A stretch of 64,000 bases of DNA from Bacteroidota bacterium (GTDB lineage: Bacteria; Bacteroidota; Bacteroidia; AKYH767-A; OLB10): NCBI GenBank assembly GCA_016709725.1, contig JADJMG010000007.1:186001-250000 (forward strand). Direction: 5' to 3'. Every line of letters begins with the position of its first letter. The stretch's first letter is position 1. A program made the position numbers and the translations under genes. Positions 1 through 9,292 of this stretch are shown here, piece after piece. The notes beneath the pieces were generated by a model. It searched no databases and was not told the origin of the DNA. It was given only the letters and a program-made list of their open reading frames with translations.

Positions 1-242
1 CAGGCTGTGAGGAAACTGATGCGGAATCCATTCCAATAAAGTAGAAATCCCCCATTTTCATAATTGCGGTAATGGCGCGTTGCTAATACCATGAAAAGAA
101 CTGGTACCCAAGCTCCTAACCATGAAGATGGACCTAATGGGTTGAAGTTCATCCAATATAGAATCAAGAAAACAAGGAAGGATACTAAACCGCTGAGGGC
201 TCCGTAGTTTAACGCTGTTTTTAATACTGGAGGGCTTTGCAT
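1..242 (-). CDS. DUF4199-like membrane protein (N-terminal part)
   Basis: Reading the minus strand from the ATG at 242 gives about 80 residues beginning MQSPPVLKTALNYGALSG. A hydrophobic stretch (LVSFLVFLILYWM), a short loop, a second membrane segment (WVPVLFMVLA) and then TRHYRNYENGGFLLYW follow. This order, with a small polar N terminus, paired membrane helices and the R-x-Y-x-x-x-x-N-G-G-F-L region, fits the small Bacteroidota membrane family DUF4199. Its role is unknown. The gene is cut by the window start, so its C terminus cannot be judged. A TAnnTTTG motif lies 5 bases before the ATG, which supports this start. The family call is from memory of the pattern. Confidence 0.6.
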   Translation of the reverse strand, partial: MQSPPVLKTALNYGALSGLVSFLVFLILYWMNFNPLGPSSWLGAWVPVLFMVLATRHYRNYENGGFLLYWNGFRISFLTA

Positions 243-247
243 TTGCG

Positions 248-255
248 CAAATTTA
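248..255 (-). promoter_or_regulatory. -7 promoter element for the DUF4199-like gene
   Basis: On the minus strand this reads TAAATTTG, matching the Bacteroidota -7 consensus TAnnTTTG. It ends 5 bases before the ATG, so the transcript would have almost no leader. No convincing -33 TTG was seen at normal spacing. Confidence 0.45.
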
Positions 256-317
256 ACTCAAAAAAGTTTTAGAAAAAATTGATTTTCAACAATCCCAAAA
301 TAGAAGGAAAAAAGAAT

Positions 318-412
318 GGGTAAGCTACTTATATCGCACCGCTCAACCACTTATCCTTGCTACCTTCCGGTCCTGGGGAGGTTTGTAGGAGCTGATCGTA
401 TAAGACTTACCC
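318..412 (-). ncRNA. ffs: Signal recognition particle RNA (small bacterial 4.5S type)
   Basis: On the minus strand the sequence contains CAGGACCGGAAGGTAGCAAG, the conserved SRP RNA apical hairpin that binds Ffh (CAGGnCCGGAAGGnAGCA core). The ends, GGGTAAG at the 5' side and CTTACCC at the 3' side, pair to close a rod of about 95 nt, the usual size for a small bacterial SRP RNA. The RNA works with Ffh and FtsY to target nascent membrane proteins. A -7 promoter motif sits just upstream at 417-424. Ends are set by the closing helix and could be off by a few bases, because the CCCGGG next to it could extend the stem. Confidence 0.93.
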
Positions 413-416
413 GGGA

Positions 417-424
417 CAAAAGTA
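417..424 (-). promoter_or_regulatory. -7 promoter element for SRP RNA
   Basis: The minus strand reads TACTTTTG, a match to TAnnTTTG. It ends 4 bases before the predicted 5' end of the SRP RNA, about where transcription would start. A TTG lies 15 bases upstream and may be the -33 element. Confidence 0.5.
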
Positions 425-463
425 CAAAATCTAATCTTACAACTGTTTTTTAACAAATGAAAT

Positions 464-490
464 TTTGCAAGGATTAGAATATTAGTTTTG
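464..490 (+). promoter_or_regulatory. Promoter of the transaldolase gene
   Basis: TTTG at 464-467 and TAGTTTTG at 483-490 fit the Bacteroidota -33 and -7 elements, separated by 15 bases, slightly short. The -7 element ends 21 bases before the ATG at 512. Confidence 0.45.
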
Positions 491-511
491 CGAAATACTA
501 AATAATCAACC

Positions 512-1168
512 ATGAAATTCTTTATAGACACCGCAAATCTTGATCAAATCCGTGAAGCTTATGACCTTGGCGTTTTAGATGGAGTAACTACAAATCCGTC
601 TTTGATGGCTAAAGAAGGCATTAAAGGGAAAAATAATATTTTAAAACACTATGTAGATATTTGCGAAATTGCAAAAGGTGGTGATGTGAGTGCGGAAGTC
701 ATTGCAACAGATTTTGATGGAATGGTGAGAGAAGGAGAAGAGTTGGCCGATTTGCATCCTCAAATTGTTGTGAAAATTCCAATGATTAAAGATGGAATTA
801 AGGCGATCCGTTATTTTTCACAAAAAGGAATTAAAACCAATTGCACTTTAGTTTTCTCCGCCGGACAAGGATTATTAGCAGCAAAAGCAGGTGCTACGTA
901 TGTTTCACCTTTTATTGGTCGTTTAGATGATATTTCTTTTGATGGAATAGAGTTGATCGAACAACTTGTTCATATTTATGGAATCTATGGCTACGAAACA
1001 CAAGTGTTAGCAGCGAGTATTCGTCATACGATGCATATTGTGAAATGTGCAGAAGCTGGTGCTGATGTTGCAACGTGTCCGCTACAACCGATTTTGGATT
1101 TATTAAAACATCCTTTAACAGATTCTGGTTTAGCGAAGTTTTTATCAGACGCGTCTAAGACAAAATAA
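512..1168 (+). CDS. Transaldolase / fructose-6-phosphate aldolase family (TalC/Fsa type)
   Basis: The 218-residue protein starts MKFFIDTANLDQIREAYDLG and has the family signature GVTTNPSL near residues 24-31. Lys88 in VVKIPM is the expected Schiff-base lysine. The NCTLVFSAGQGLLAAKAGA and SPFIGRLDD segments are also typical, and the length fits the short decameric TalC/Fsa class (about 215-220 residues). Proteins of this class either move a dihydroxyacetone unit between sugar phosphates in the non-oxidative pentose phosphate pathway or cleave fructose 6-phosphate. The sequence alone does not decide between the two; Bacteroidota members are usually called transaldolase. It is a cytosolic, single-gene unit with its own promoter. 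Confidence 0.93.
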   Translation: MKFFIDTANLDQIREAYDLGVLDGVTTNPSLMAKEGIKGKNNILKHYVDICEIAKGGDVSAEVIATDFDGMVREGEELADLHPQIVVKIPMIKDGIKAIRYFSQKGIKTNCTLVFSAGQGLLAAKAGATYVSPFIGRLDDISFDGIELIEQLVHIYGIYGYETQVLAASIRHTMHIVKCAEAGADVATCPLQPILDLLKHPLTDSGLAKFLSDASKTK

Positions 1169-1196
1169 TTTATCGTCTTATTATATAGCATTTTTT

Positions 1197-1424
1197 AACA
1201 CTAGAGACACAAGAGGTCACTTGAGAACACAATAGAAATTAGATTTTAGTATAGCCCCTCGCCTCTGGAGAGGGGTTGGGGAGAGGCTAGGACATAAATG
1301 TGGCTATGATCTGTTTATGTTTAGAGCAATTATTAATAATCTAATATAAAAAATTCGAGTTCACTAGAGAACACTAAAGTAAAATCTATTGTGCACACTA
1401 GTGTTCTTTTGTGTCTCTTGTGTT
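1197..1424. repeat. MITE-like inverted-repeat element with a REP-like palindrome in the centre
   Basis: Imperfect terminal inverted repeats of about 45 bases face each other: AACACTAGAGACACAAGAG at the left and, on the other strand, AACACAAGAGACACAAAAG at the right. The inner arms also share CACAATAG and ATTTTA. At 1252-1289 is a G/C-rich palindromic block (CCCCTCGCC ... GAGAGGGG, closed by TAGCC/GGCTA), unlike the AT-rich surroundings. No open reading frame is present, which suggests a non-autonomous mobile repeat. Target-site duplications are not clear. The whole 1169-1467 gap is explained by this element. Confidence 0.6.
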
Positions 1425-1467
1425 TAAATTTATCTTTCTATTGTCTTAATTTTTATCTCTGAGAAAA

Positions 1468-3792
1468 TTATTTACTCTTAAATCCCTTTTTATACCCTTT
1501 ACGAAGTCTTTTTAATTTTTTGTTATCGTTAGTATAAACTTTTACAAGTTCACGCCACTTAGAGCCTGGATTGAGTTTTTTATCGGTTTGTCCAAGCTGA
1601 AATCCAAGTTTATAGAGTGAGCCGTCAATCAAACTGATATCGTAGTTTCGATCAATAAGCAATTTATATAGAGTCAATGAATGATCCAATTCATTTTGCT
1701 CACGGTAACGACTAGCCGCATAATTCAGCATACCGTTCGAACCTTTGTTTTTAATGAATGCAAATAAATCTGGATCATGATCGAGACCGAAATTATTTAT
1801 TTTGAATTCGAGATAATACTTAGATGCTTTTTCGTAGTTATCCATCGACGTCTGAAAACGTCCCTTAATTTCATCATTTCGTACTTCCTTCATTAACTCC
1901 AAATAAGTAACAGCGGTACGAATATTTTGAATCGCAGATTCAAGGCTGTCAACATTGATTTCACAATCTCTATTATTACTAGCAACTGTTATTCCATACT
2001 CATAGCTAGCATTTGCCGCTAGATAGTCCATTTCGGCTTCGATATCTTGGCCTTTATTATAGGCGGAATCGACGGAATACTGTGCATTAATGCATTGCTG
2101 TGTAAAAATACTTTTGCGTAAAGTTTCTAAATGTTTGTTAATATCCTTGTCCTCCATCAGAAAATAATTCTTCTGAGATTCAGTAGCCAGCGAGTATTTT
2201 TCACGAGCAGAATTTAGGTTGTTGCTTTTTACAAAACCGTTTCCCTCAAAAACAAATTCAAGAGTACGTGGACGGGCAGCATTTAATGTTAATGTTCTAA
2301 AATCTTTATTCGGCTTTAGATGGTGTAGTTCTGCCAACCGATGGGCTTCTTCTAGTTTCTCCAATGCCGCATCGTACATTTTCTGATCGGTGAGACGAAC
2401 GGCTTGAGAGATGAACTGATCGTACTTTTTTTGACGAATAGCCTCCATCAAATTGGATGCTTCTGACCCATCAGGAATAAACTTTTTATTGTTGTTTTGA
2501 AATTGAATCGCGGTCTGTGTTAGAATTTCTGCTTGACTAAATTCATTGATGATTATTAAATCGCGAGCTTCTTCGAGGTATTCTTTGTAGATGCCTGATT
2601 TTGCCAATGACATTCCTCGGCTTAACTCATCACCGCAGGGAACACCATCGTATTTTTCACAAATGCTTCGCGCCGATTCATATTCGTCGATGGCATTTCT
2701 ATATTTATTCTTGGTATAAGCAGCCTCTCCCTGTTGAATGTAAACGGAATAAATTTCCTTAAGTAAATCAATAGTGAAATCTTTTGTTTCCGGATCGACG
2801 GGTAAATTATACAAAATATCGTCAGACTTACATACTGCTTCGTGCAAATTTCCTTGGGTAAAATCGATGAATGCCAGTTGGAATAGGGCAGGGGTGAACA
2901 TTGGATTTACTTCCAGTGACCATAAAAAATAATCTTGCGCCTTGTTGTAATTTTTATTGCGAATAAATCCTAATCCTTTATCAAAAAAGGTAAGATGTAA
3001 AGTGCTTAACACTTGATTAAACTCGATTCTTTTTCCAATCAGCAAATTATTTAAGATCGTTCTTTTCTCTAAATATTTTCCAGGATCATGAGCTTCTAAG
3101 GGAAGATGGTTTTCATGTTTTGCATCCAATGCATTCTTCAAAATGTTTTCCGACTCGACTAAATTTCGTTGGTTGTTTCTAAAGTTTTCATAGGCAAAGG
3201 AGTTTACCCCTTGTACCATTCCAAAAGCTCTATCCAGATCGGAAATCGTAGAATAGTAGCTGTTGATTTGTGCAACTTTTTTTTCCAACTGGGCGGTACT
3301 ACCAAATTTTAATTCGAAATTGATAAGATCAAAATTGGTATATTGAGGACTGATAGAGTCCGTATCGTTATACGATGCCAACCCTATTTTTCCGGAATCT
3401 ACTTTTGCTGCAAGTGGGCGATCCCAAAATAATCCACTTTTTGCTTTTTGGCGTAATGCAAATTTAGCTTCAGCTGGGAGCAGGTAATCGCTTACATCAA
3501 AACCCTTGTAATTTACATCACCACTCAAGCGCATCGATTCCGATTCGATGTTATAAACGAATTTAGGTTCGCGAGTAATGACATACATTAGTTGCCCGAA
3601 CGACAAATAATAAAATGTAGACCTCGGTGATTTTCCATTTCCTTCCGCTAAAATTTTAATAAAAGCTCCAGCGTTTGAATTTCCACCATCCGAAATGGTT
3701 ACCTTTTGATCGTATCGATACTCAGTAACGAATTTATTTTGAGCCTGAAGTTGAAATCCGAGAAATAAGAAGAGTAAGGTTAGCGTTCTCAT
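1468..3792 (-). CDS. Secreted TPR-repeat protein of unknown function
   Basis: The 774-residue protein has a signal peptide (MRTLTLLFLFLGFQLQAQ), so it is exported. It then has a region without clear homology to about residue 250, where the text suggests a beta-rich domain. A long alpha-helical part follows with tetratricopeptide-like helix pairs: KNYNKAQDYFLWSLEVNPMF at about 280, then AAYTKNKYRNAIDEYESA, MYDAALEKLEEAHRLAE and SMDNYEKASKYY. Such repeats usually bind partner proteins. No T9SS sorting domain is seen; the C terminus is basic (KKLKRLRKGYKKGFKSK). It stands alone, transcribed towards the repeat element. No specific function can be given. Confidence 0.8.
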   Translation of the reverse strand: MRTLTLLFLFLGFQLQAQNKFVTEYRYDQKVTISDGGNSNAGAFIKILAEGNGKSPRSTFYYLSFGQLMYVITREPKFVYNIESESMRLSGDVNYKGFDVSDYLLPAEAKFALRQKAKSGLFWDRPLAAKVDSGKIGLASYNDTDSISPQYTNFDLINFELKFGSTAQLEKKVAQINSYYSTISDLDRAFGMVQGVNSFAYENFRNNQRNLVESENILKNALDAKHENHLPLEAHDPGKYLEKRTILNNLLIGKRIEFNQVLSTLHLTFFDKGLGFIRNKNYNKAQDYFLWSLEVNPMFTPALFQLAFIDFTQGNLHEAVCKSDDILYNLPVDPETKDFTIDLLKEIYSVYIQQGEAAYTKNKYRNAIDEYESARSICEKYDGVPCGDELSRGMSLAKSGIYKEYLEEARDLIIINEFSQAEILTQTAIQFQNNNKKFIPDGSEASNLMEAIRQKKYDQFISQAVRLTDQKMYDAALEKLEEAHRLAELHHLKPNKDFRTLTLNAARPRTLEFVFEGNGFVKSNNLNSAREKYSLATESQKNYFLMEDKDINKHLETLRKSIFTQQCINAQYSVDSAYNKGQDIEAEMDYLAANASYEYGITVASNNRDCEINVDSLESAIQNIRTAVTYLELMKEVRNDEIKGRFQTSMDNYEKASKYYLEFKINNFGLDHDPDLFAFIKNKGSNGMLNYAASRYREQNELDHSLTLYKLLIDRNYDISLIDGSLYKLGFQLGQTDKKLNPGSKWRELVKVYTNDNKKLKRLRKGYKKGFKSK

Positions 3793-3912
3793 AAATTAAT
3801 AATTACGGCACCAAATTACAAAGGAAAACTGTACCGCTATAACGTTTCTTTAAAAAGCTGATAAGGAATTAATTTCTTGGAGTTTATTGATATAATAAAT
3901 TAAAATAGAGCC

Positions 3913-5263
3913 TCATTCCATCACTAATTTTCCAGTACTAATTACTTCTTTTTGGACTGAGATGGTATAAAAATGAAATCCAGGTGGCATGTTGCTTCGA
4001 TGCAGGGTATATGGCCATGAAAAAACCTGTTCTTCTTTTAGTTGAATTCCTCGACTATCATACAATCGCAGAATATTATTTTTTAAATTAGGTAAATTCA
4101 TATCCGTAAAAGTAATTTGCGCTGTTTGCTTCATGGGATTGGGGTAGCAATAGCTTTTTAATAATTGTTTTTCCACTTCAAATAATCCAGTCGTAACAAA
4201 CCCCAGCGAATCTGTTTTTACATACAAATTTTGAACACCAAATGAATCAATTAACCCGCAAAGCATATACCCTCCATCGCTGGTTTGGATAACGTCGTTG
4301 CTTTCATACCAGATGCCTGGGGTGAATGGATAATATGAAAATTGTTTAGCCCAAATTATATTCCCACTCGTATCCGCCTTTACAAGAGCCATACCAGTGC
4401 CAGCACCTGTCATTATTAAATTTCCATCGGTTGTTTTTGTGATGCGAGTATAAGCTGGGTAAACATTTTTTTTCCAGAGACTATCTCCAATAGCGGAAAT
4501 TTTATACAAACTGGCCTCATCGCATAACGCAACCACACCTCCATCTGGAGTGGGTTCAATATCTGTAAAAATGAACATATTATTATTGTAAAAAGTTTTA
4601 TACCATATCACGAAGCCCATTGAATCGAGTTTTGCTACATACATGGGATCCACAAAACTTCCGCCTGCATTTCCACAAATAAAATATCCTCCATCTAAAC
4701 TGTGCTTTACAGAATACAATCCACTCAAACCATAACTACGGCTCCAAATAATGCTTCCTGCACTGTCTGCTTTTATTAAATCAGGATATGAGTCGTTGTA
4801 GCACGCTATTGTGTAACTGCCATCAGAATTGTTAATGATTCGCTTTCCTTTGTCTAAATTTGCATCGCCAAATAAAGCTGTATCTAACATGTTAAATGCT
4901 GTGTCCAATATATATAATACAATATCAGTTTGAACATTTGGAATGCAGGAAGATGCTGTTCCAATTATTGCAACATTAAAATTATTGCTAATTACAAAGT
5001 CTCCTGTTACGCTTGCACAAAGCACTTTCGCATTTAAAGAGTCGCCATTCTCATTCACTTTCATTAGAGTCATTCGATTTGGCAATGATGCAATCGTTGA
5101 GTAATGTAAACCTAAAAGAATTCTGATTTGGCAATTCCTTTACTGCCATACCGATAGAAGCTCCTGATAGTTTGTATATTTTTTGAAATGTATGTGTTTG
5201 CGAATTTGAGTACAAGGAAATCAAATTCGCGAAAAAAATAAAGCTGAGTAGTTTGCGAATCAT
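3913..5263 (-). CDS. T9SS-sorted secreted protein with DGG repeats, frameshifted
   Basis: The first part (5263 to about 5095) encodes a signal peptide, MIRKLLSFIFFANLISLYSNSQ, and about 45 more residues. The rest (about 5115 to 3913) is in another frame and carries beta-propeller-like repeats with the phrases SLDGGYFICGN, TPDGGVVALCDE and TSDGGYMLCGL. A type A sorting domain ends the protein (YPNPMKQTAQITFTD ... GKLVME), marking it as T9SS cargo for the cell surface. The frame changes once near 5095-5115. Unlike the other broken genes of this window, it needs one base removed or two added. It lies next to a decayed gene of the same kind (5281-7721), so early decay is possible here. Confidence 0.7.
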
Positions 5264-5280
5264 GGGACTATATTATTACA

Positions 5281-7721
5281 TTATTGCTTATTGATTAAAA
5301 ACCTGACATTGGAATTTACATCAGTTAAGATGTAATTTCCTGAGTTTAATTTTTCAAATTCATTTGCTTTTCAAACCAATAAACTGCCCTAATAATGTGT
5401 AAACTTGGTATTTGTCAGTGTAATTGAAAATAGAATTTGTTGAGGTGTAAGTAGTTGTGCCTTCGGTTTCATTTTTCGTATTACTATTAAAATATCTTGC
5501 GGAAAAACAATCGTGATTGGTATAGATATTAGGTGCTCGATCTTGTATTCTTAAAGTATCAATGGGTTCTAATCCATACATAAATAATGCATAGCCATCA
5601 ATTTTATTACTGTTTGCCATCCAGGGAAATCATTAGCCGTAATAATATTGTAAGCAAATATTTGATCTCTAAAAATATTCTGCGCTTCTGTTAAGTAATG
5701 TTGCTGTGGCGCCCAAATACTCCTGCTGATCTTGCAACACCTCAAATAGATGAGCGGTCATTTACTACAGAATCTCGGCAGAAAACATAGGCCAAATATT
5801 ACTCATGGTGGAGTTGTTTCCAAAATGTAGATGCGCTCGGCGAGTTCTGGAAATCTCCCCAACCTGTCATAAACCGAGTCGGTTCTTGAGAAATAAACCA
5901 CCTAGTTTTGTCCGGAATATAAAAAAACAAATACACCCTGCTAAATGTACTATCCACAAAATCGACAATTACATTTTCATCTTCTCCATTGAGCCCCGTG
6001 TTGATGTTACTATCGATATTTCGATCCATTCGGCCTAAAATTGTGCTAATTCTATAAAAGTGGTTGGCAGTATCCGCACAAATTGTTTTCATCTTTTTCC
6101 CTAAAGCCCTATAATGAAGCCATCCAGTGTAAAGATGGGGATATAGTATCGGATCATTATTGTTTGGATCACCATATTGATCACGCCAAAACTCATAGTC
6201 GATGCTTATTTCATTGAAACGAGAGGCCGTCGGTCGGGTTTGATTATAGTTTTTGAGTAAATCTAGTAGCGAAGAATTGAGCAAGGTATCGGCGTTATTT
6301 TCATCCTGTTTGTCTCTTAATACAGCAACAACATCTATAATTTCTGACAAGGAGCGTACACGAGAAATAAAGGCTGCTAAACTATCTCTTAAGTCTGCTC
6401 CATTAACATTTACATCATTATTAATTCCATTAACATCTTCAAAAAATATGTCTTCTAGATTCCCAAGCAGTAATGCGTTAATTTTATTAAACTGCAAATA
6501 GGAAAGTAATGAATCCGCTAAAACACCGGTAACATCAGTAAATATTTTAGGGAGGTTAGGATAACAATTTCCAGAAGTTGTACACCATAAATTATTAATT
6601 TGTAGAGCCCGTGGATACAAAATAGGGCAGGGAATCATATATGCGACTAGCTGGATACTGTTCAACTCTGATTCGTCAATAAAAACGTTTTGTAGGATGA
6701 CTGATCCCTTTGGGTTTTGCGTAATGGACACTCCTTTGCCTGTTCCATCTAACGGGAAGATACCTGAAGGAAAGTGTATCACCCCTGGGCTGGATACATT
6801 TTGATCGTCGGTGATGGTACCAGTAAGCATAAATTCTCCATCATCTAGCAGCGCAATTTGATTAAATTCTTCGTTGTTTCGGGAGCCAAAATGTCGATCC
6901 CAAATTACATCACCACTCAAGTCTAACTTCAAAATATGAGCATCGAAATAATTTAGTGTATCTAAATAACTTTTTCCACAAAGCAAATATCCATTGGAAA
7001 GTACTTTTATATCAAAATGGATTCACTACTCCTGAAATTTGTTTTGACCATACTACTCCTCCTTAGAGTCTAGTTCTCTACTATGATTGCAAACTATCAT
7101 TAGTATCCACAAAAATACCGGAGGTAATATAGCCTCCTTCAGGTATGGTTCAATAGATATGCATTGGGTGATCAATTACCAAAATAAATATATGTTTCAT
7201 CCCAAACCAATTCACCATATTCATCAAATTAAACCAGTAATAGTGTAGGATCGTTTTGTGACATTCTAAAACCAAAACCCATCTTCCACCTGCGAATTGA
7301 CAGGCGCCCTCATTAGCTTCCGATCCATAGGTTTTGCCAAAGTAAACACATCATCCTCCCGAAGAATGAAATATCGCCTTCTCCATTTCATAAGAAGTAG
7401 TACTCTACAAAAATCCGCCAGTGGAAAGGAAACAACAGATTGACCCTTCATTTTTCTCGCAAATAAATGCGACCAAACCTCATCTCCTTTATCATCTAAT
7501 CGTACCAATAAAATATCACTTTGTTGCTCTACCACATTATAAACGGTACCTACCAAAATTACATCGCCATTAGCGAGAATCTTAATCTCTCCCGATGTGT
7601 AAGACAAATTTTCATCAGATAGAATTTGTACCCAGTTGAGTTGAACTTCTTGGCCTAAAACTTTTGATAATGTTGAGATGGTTGTGGCAACTATCATCAT
7701 CACTAAAACTAGCTTTTTCAT
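5281..7721 (-). pseudogene. Decayed T9SS cargo gene (DGG-repeat family)
   Basis: A signal peptide at 7721 (MKKLVLVMMIVATTISTLSKVLGQ) is followed by WVQILSDENLSYTSGEIKILANGDVILVGT, the same repeat style as the neighbour. The frame then breaks several times. Between 7450 and 6990, fragments such as YGSEANEGACQFAGGRWVLV, FDEYGELVWDE and EGGYITSGIFVDTND appear in different frames with in-frame stops. An open stretch at 6986-5799 carries NGYLLCGKSYLD and DDGEFMLTGT. The last pieces give YQVYTLLGQFIG and, in another frame, KLNSGNYILTDVNSN and a stop at 5281, which together are a T9SS type A tail. With several shifts and stops this is a true pseudogene, not one base-calling error. Confidence 0.82.
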
Positions 7722-7767
7722 GGGTATATATTTAAAAATAACATTAAAATGGATGGAAATGGTAGAT

Positions 7768-7775
7768 CAAATATA
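7768..7775 (-). promoter_or_regulatory. -7 promoter element of the decayed gene
   Basis: The minus strand reads TATATTTG (TAnnTTTG), 46 bases before the ATG at 7721. The promoter may survive although the gene is broken. Confidence 0.35.
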
Positions 7776-7838
7776 AAAATAATTTGCCTTTATCCAATGA
7801 TTATTTAATTTAGTGTTAATTAATCGAATAGCAAAATT

Positions 7839-8267
7839 ATGCACATATTTGAAATTAACTCAACCAATGAATTACTCAAAGTGACCAATGTCATGGCCGC
7901 CTTGCGTCCTCAGCTCAACGAAGGGAATATAGAAACCATCGTTGGCGGAATGATGCAACGTGGGTATCGTTTAATCTATTTGGTAGATGGAAATGATGTA
8001 AAAGCTGCTTTAGGTTTCCGATTTGCAGAGCATTTGCATTGGGGAAAATCGATTTACATTGATGATTTAAGCACGCTTCCCGGCGAAAGGAAAAAAGGGT
8101 ATGCAAGAAAATTACTGGATCATGTAATGGCCATAGCGAAAGAAGCACATTGCAATGAACTACATCTTGATTCGGGTTGTAATCCTCAACGCTATGATGC
8201 GCACCGTATGTATTTAAAGTACGGATTTAATATTACCAGTCATCATTTTGCAATGAAGGTGGTATAG
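7839..8267 (+). CDS. GNAT-family N-acetyltransferase
   Basis: The 142-residue protein has the GNAT fold pattern: beta strands GYRLIYLVDGNDVKAALGFRF, then IYIDDLSTLPGERKKGYARKLLDHVMAIA. In that last stretch RKKGYA is the acetyl-CoA pyrophosphate-binding motif (Q/R-x-x-G-x-G/A), and DLSTLP is the preceding beta4 strand. The C-terminal AHRMYLKYGFNITSHHFAMKV is the usual family ending. It would move an acetyl group from acetyl-CoA to an amine; the substrate cannot be read from sequence. It is a cytosolic single gene that ends 3 bases from the end of the convergent miaA. Confidence 0.88.
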   Translation: MHIFEINSTNELLKVTNVMAALRPQLNEGNIETIVGGMMQRGYRLIYLVDGNDVKAALGFRFAEHLHWGKSIYIDDLSTLPGERKKGYARKLLDHVMAIAKEAHCNELHLDSGCNPQRYDAHRMYLKYGFNITSHHFAMKVV

Positions 8268-8270
8268 CTT

Positions 8271-9185
8271 TTAACGCTTCGAGTTGTTGTGTGAATGAAG
8301 GATATTTTCAGGTGTAAGTGAGTCCACTGCAGGATCAAGAAAAGTAAATTCGTCTTGATTTTTAAACCAGGTAATTTGTCGTTTTGCATAGTTGCGACTG
8401 TGTTGTTTGATTTTGTCAACAGCATAATCTAATGTCGTTTGTCCGTCGAGATAGTTGAATAATTCACTATAGCCTACTGTATGCAATGTGGTAAGTGCTT
8501 TATATGGAACCAATGATTTCACTTCTTCTAATAAACCCATCTCCATCATTTGATCTACCCTTTGGTCGATGTTTTTATAGAGGACTGATCGCTCAGGATG
8601 AATTACAAGTTTTATTACTTGGTATGGAAGTTTTGCTTTCGCTTTCCCTAATAAGACTGAATATCTTTCATTCGTTTGTAAAATAATTTCAGCAGCGCGC
8701 ATGAGTCGAGATGGATTTTGATGATCAACCATCGCTAAATAATCAGGATCCTTTTCGCGAATGATTTCTAGTAACGCTTCAATTCCATTATCTCTGAAGA
8801 GGGATTTTACTTTTTCCCTGGTACTGATTTCTACATTTGGTAATTCATCAAGTCCATCAGTCAAAGCGCGAATATAAAGTCCAGTTCCACCCACCACAAC
8901 AACGTATTCTTTTTCTTTAAACAAATTCGTCAATACTTTTTGAGATTCTTCAGCAAAGATTCCTGCACTGAAATGTTCATGGATAGAATGAGAGTTAACA
9001 AAATGATGTTTGATTTCTTCGAGATCTTCCCGAGGTGGTTTTGCGGTACCGATGGTCATTTCTTTAAAACACTGACGGGAGTCGGCCGAAATAATTTCAG
9101 TTTTCAAATGACGTGCAAAATTCATCGCTAAAGCCGATTTACCTGATGCCGTAGGACCTCCAATGACGATGAGCGTAGATTTCAT
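8271..9185 (-). CDS. miaA: tRNA dimethylallyltransferase
   Basis: MiaA adds a dimethylallyl group to N6 of A37 in tRNAs that read UNN codons, next to the anticodon. The protein begins MKSTLIVIGGPTASGKSALA, with the P-loop GPTASGKS. It continues with the conserved ISADSRQCFKEMTIGTAKP, VVVGGTGLYIRAL, RLMRAAEIILQT and YAKRQITWFKNQ segments in the usual order, at the usual length (about 304 residues). I chose the ATG at 9185; a TTG four codons upstream is also in frame but less likely. It is separated from the upstream gene by a very strong hairpin (9227-9272). Confidence 0.97.
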   Translation of the reverse strand: MKSTLIVIGGPTASGKSALAMNFARHLKTEIISADSRQCFKEMTIGTAKPPREDLEEIKHHFVNSHSIHEHFSAGIFAEESQKVLTNLFKEKEYVVVVGGTGLYIRALTDGLDELPNVEISTREKVKSLFRDNGIEALLEIIREKDPDYLAMVDHQNPSRLMRAAEIILQTNERYSVLLGKAKAKLPYQVIKLVIHPERSVLYKNIDQRVDQMMEMGLLEEVKSLVPYKALTTLHTVGYSELFNYLDGQTTLDYAVDKIKQHSRNYAKRQITWFKNQDEFTFLDPAVDSLTPENILHSHNNSKR

Positions 9186-9226
9186 GTTTTTTATCAATAT
9201 ACTAAATGAAAAAGGGAAGAAGAATT

Positions 9227-9272
9227 ATAAACCATACAGGGGCAGAAATTCTTCTGCCCCTGTATGGTTTAT
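9227..9272 (-). terminator. Perfect 21-bp stem hairpin, terminator of the acidic-tail gene
   Basis: Both arms pair perfectly over 21 bases (left arm ATAAACCATACAGGGGCAGA plus A) around a 4-base loop. It lies 21 bases after the stop of the minus-strand gene at 9293 and is followed on that strand by an AT-rich run with only short U tracts. The stem is longer than most intrinsic terminators. Confidence 0.75.
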
Positions 9273-9292
9273 CTAATGAAATTGTGATTATT

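Noticed and set aside
5805..6501. Plus-strand reading frames across the decayed T9SS gene
   Set aside because: They lie antisense to recognisable minus-strand cargo text, have odd composition and no promoter, so they are shadows.
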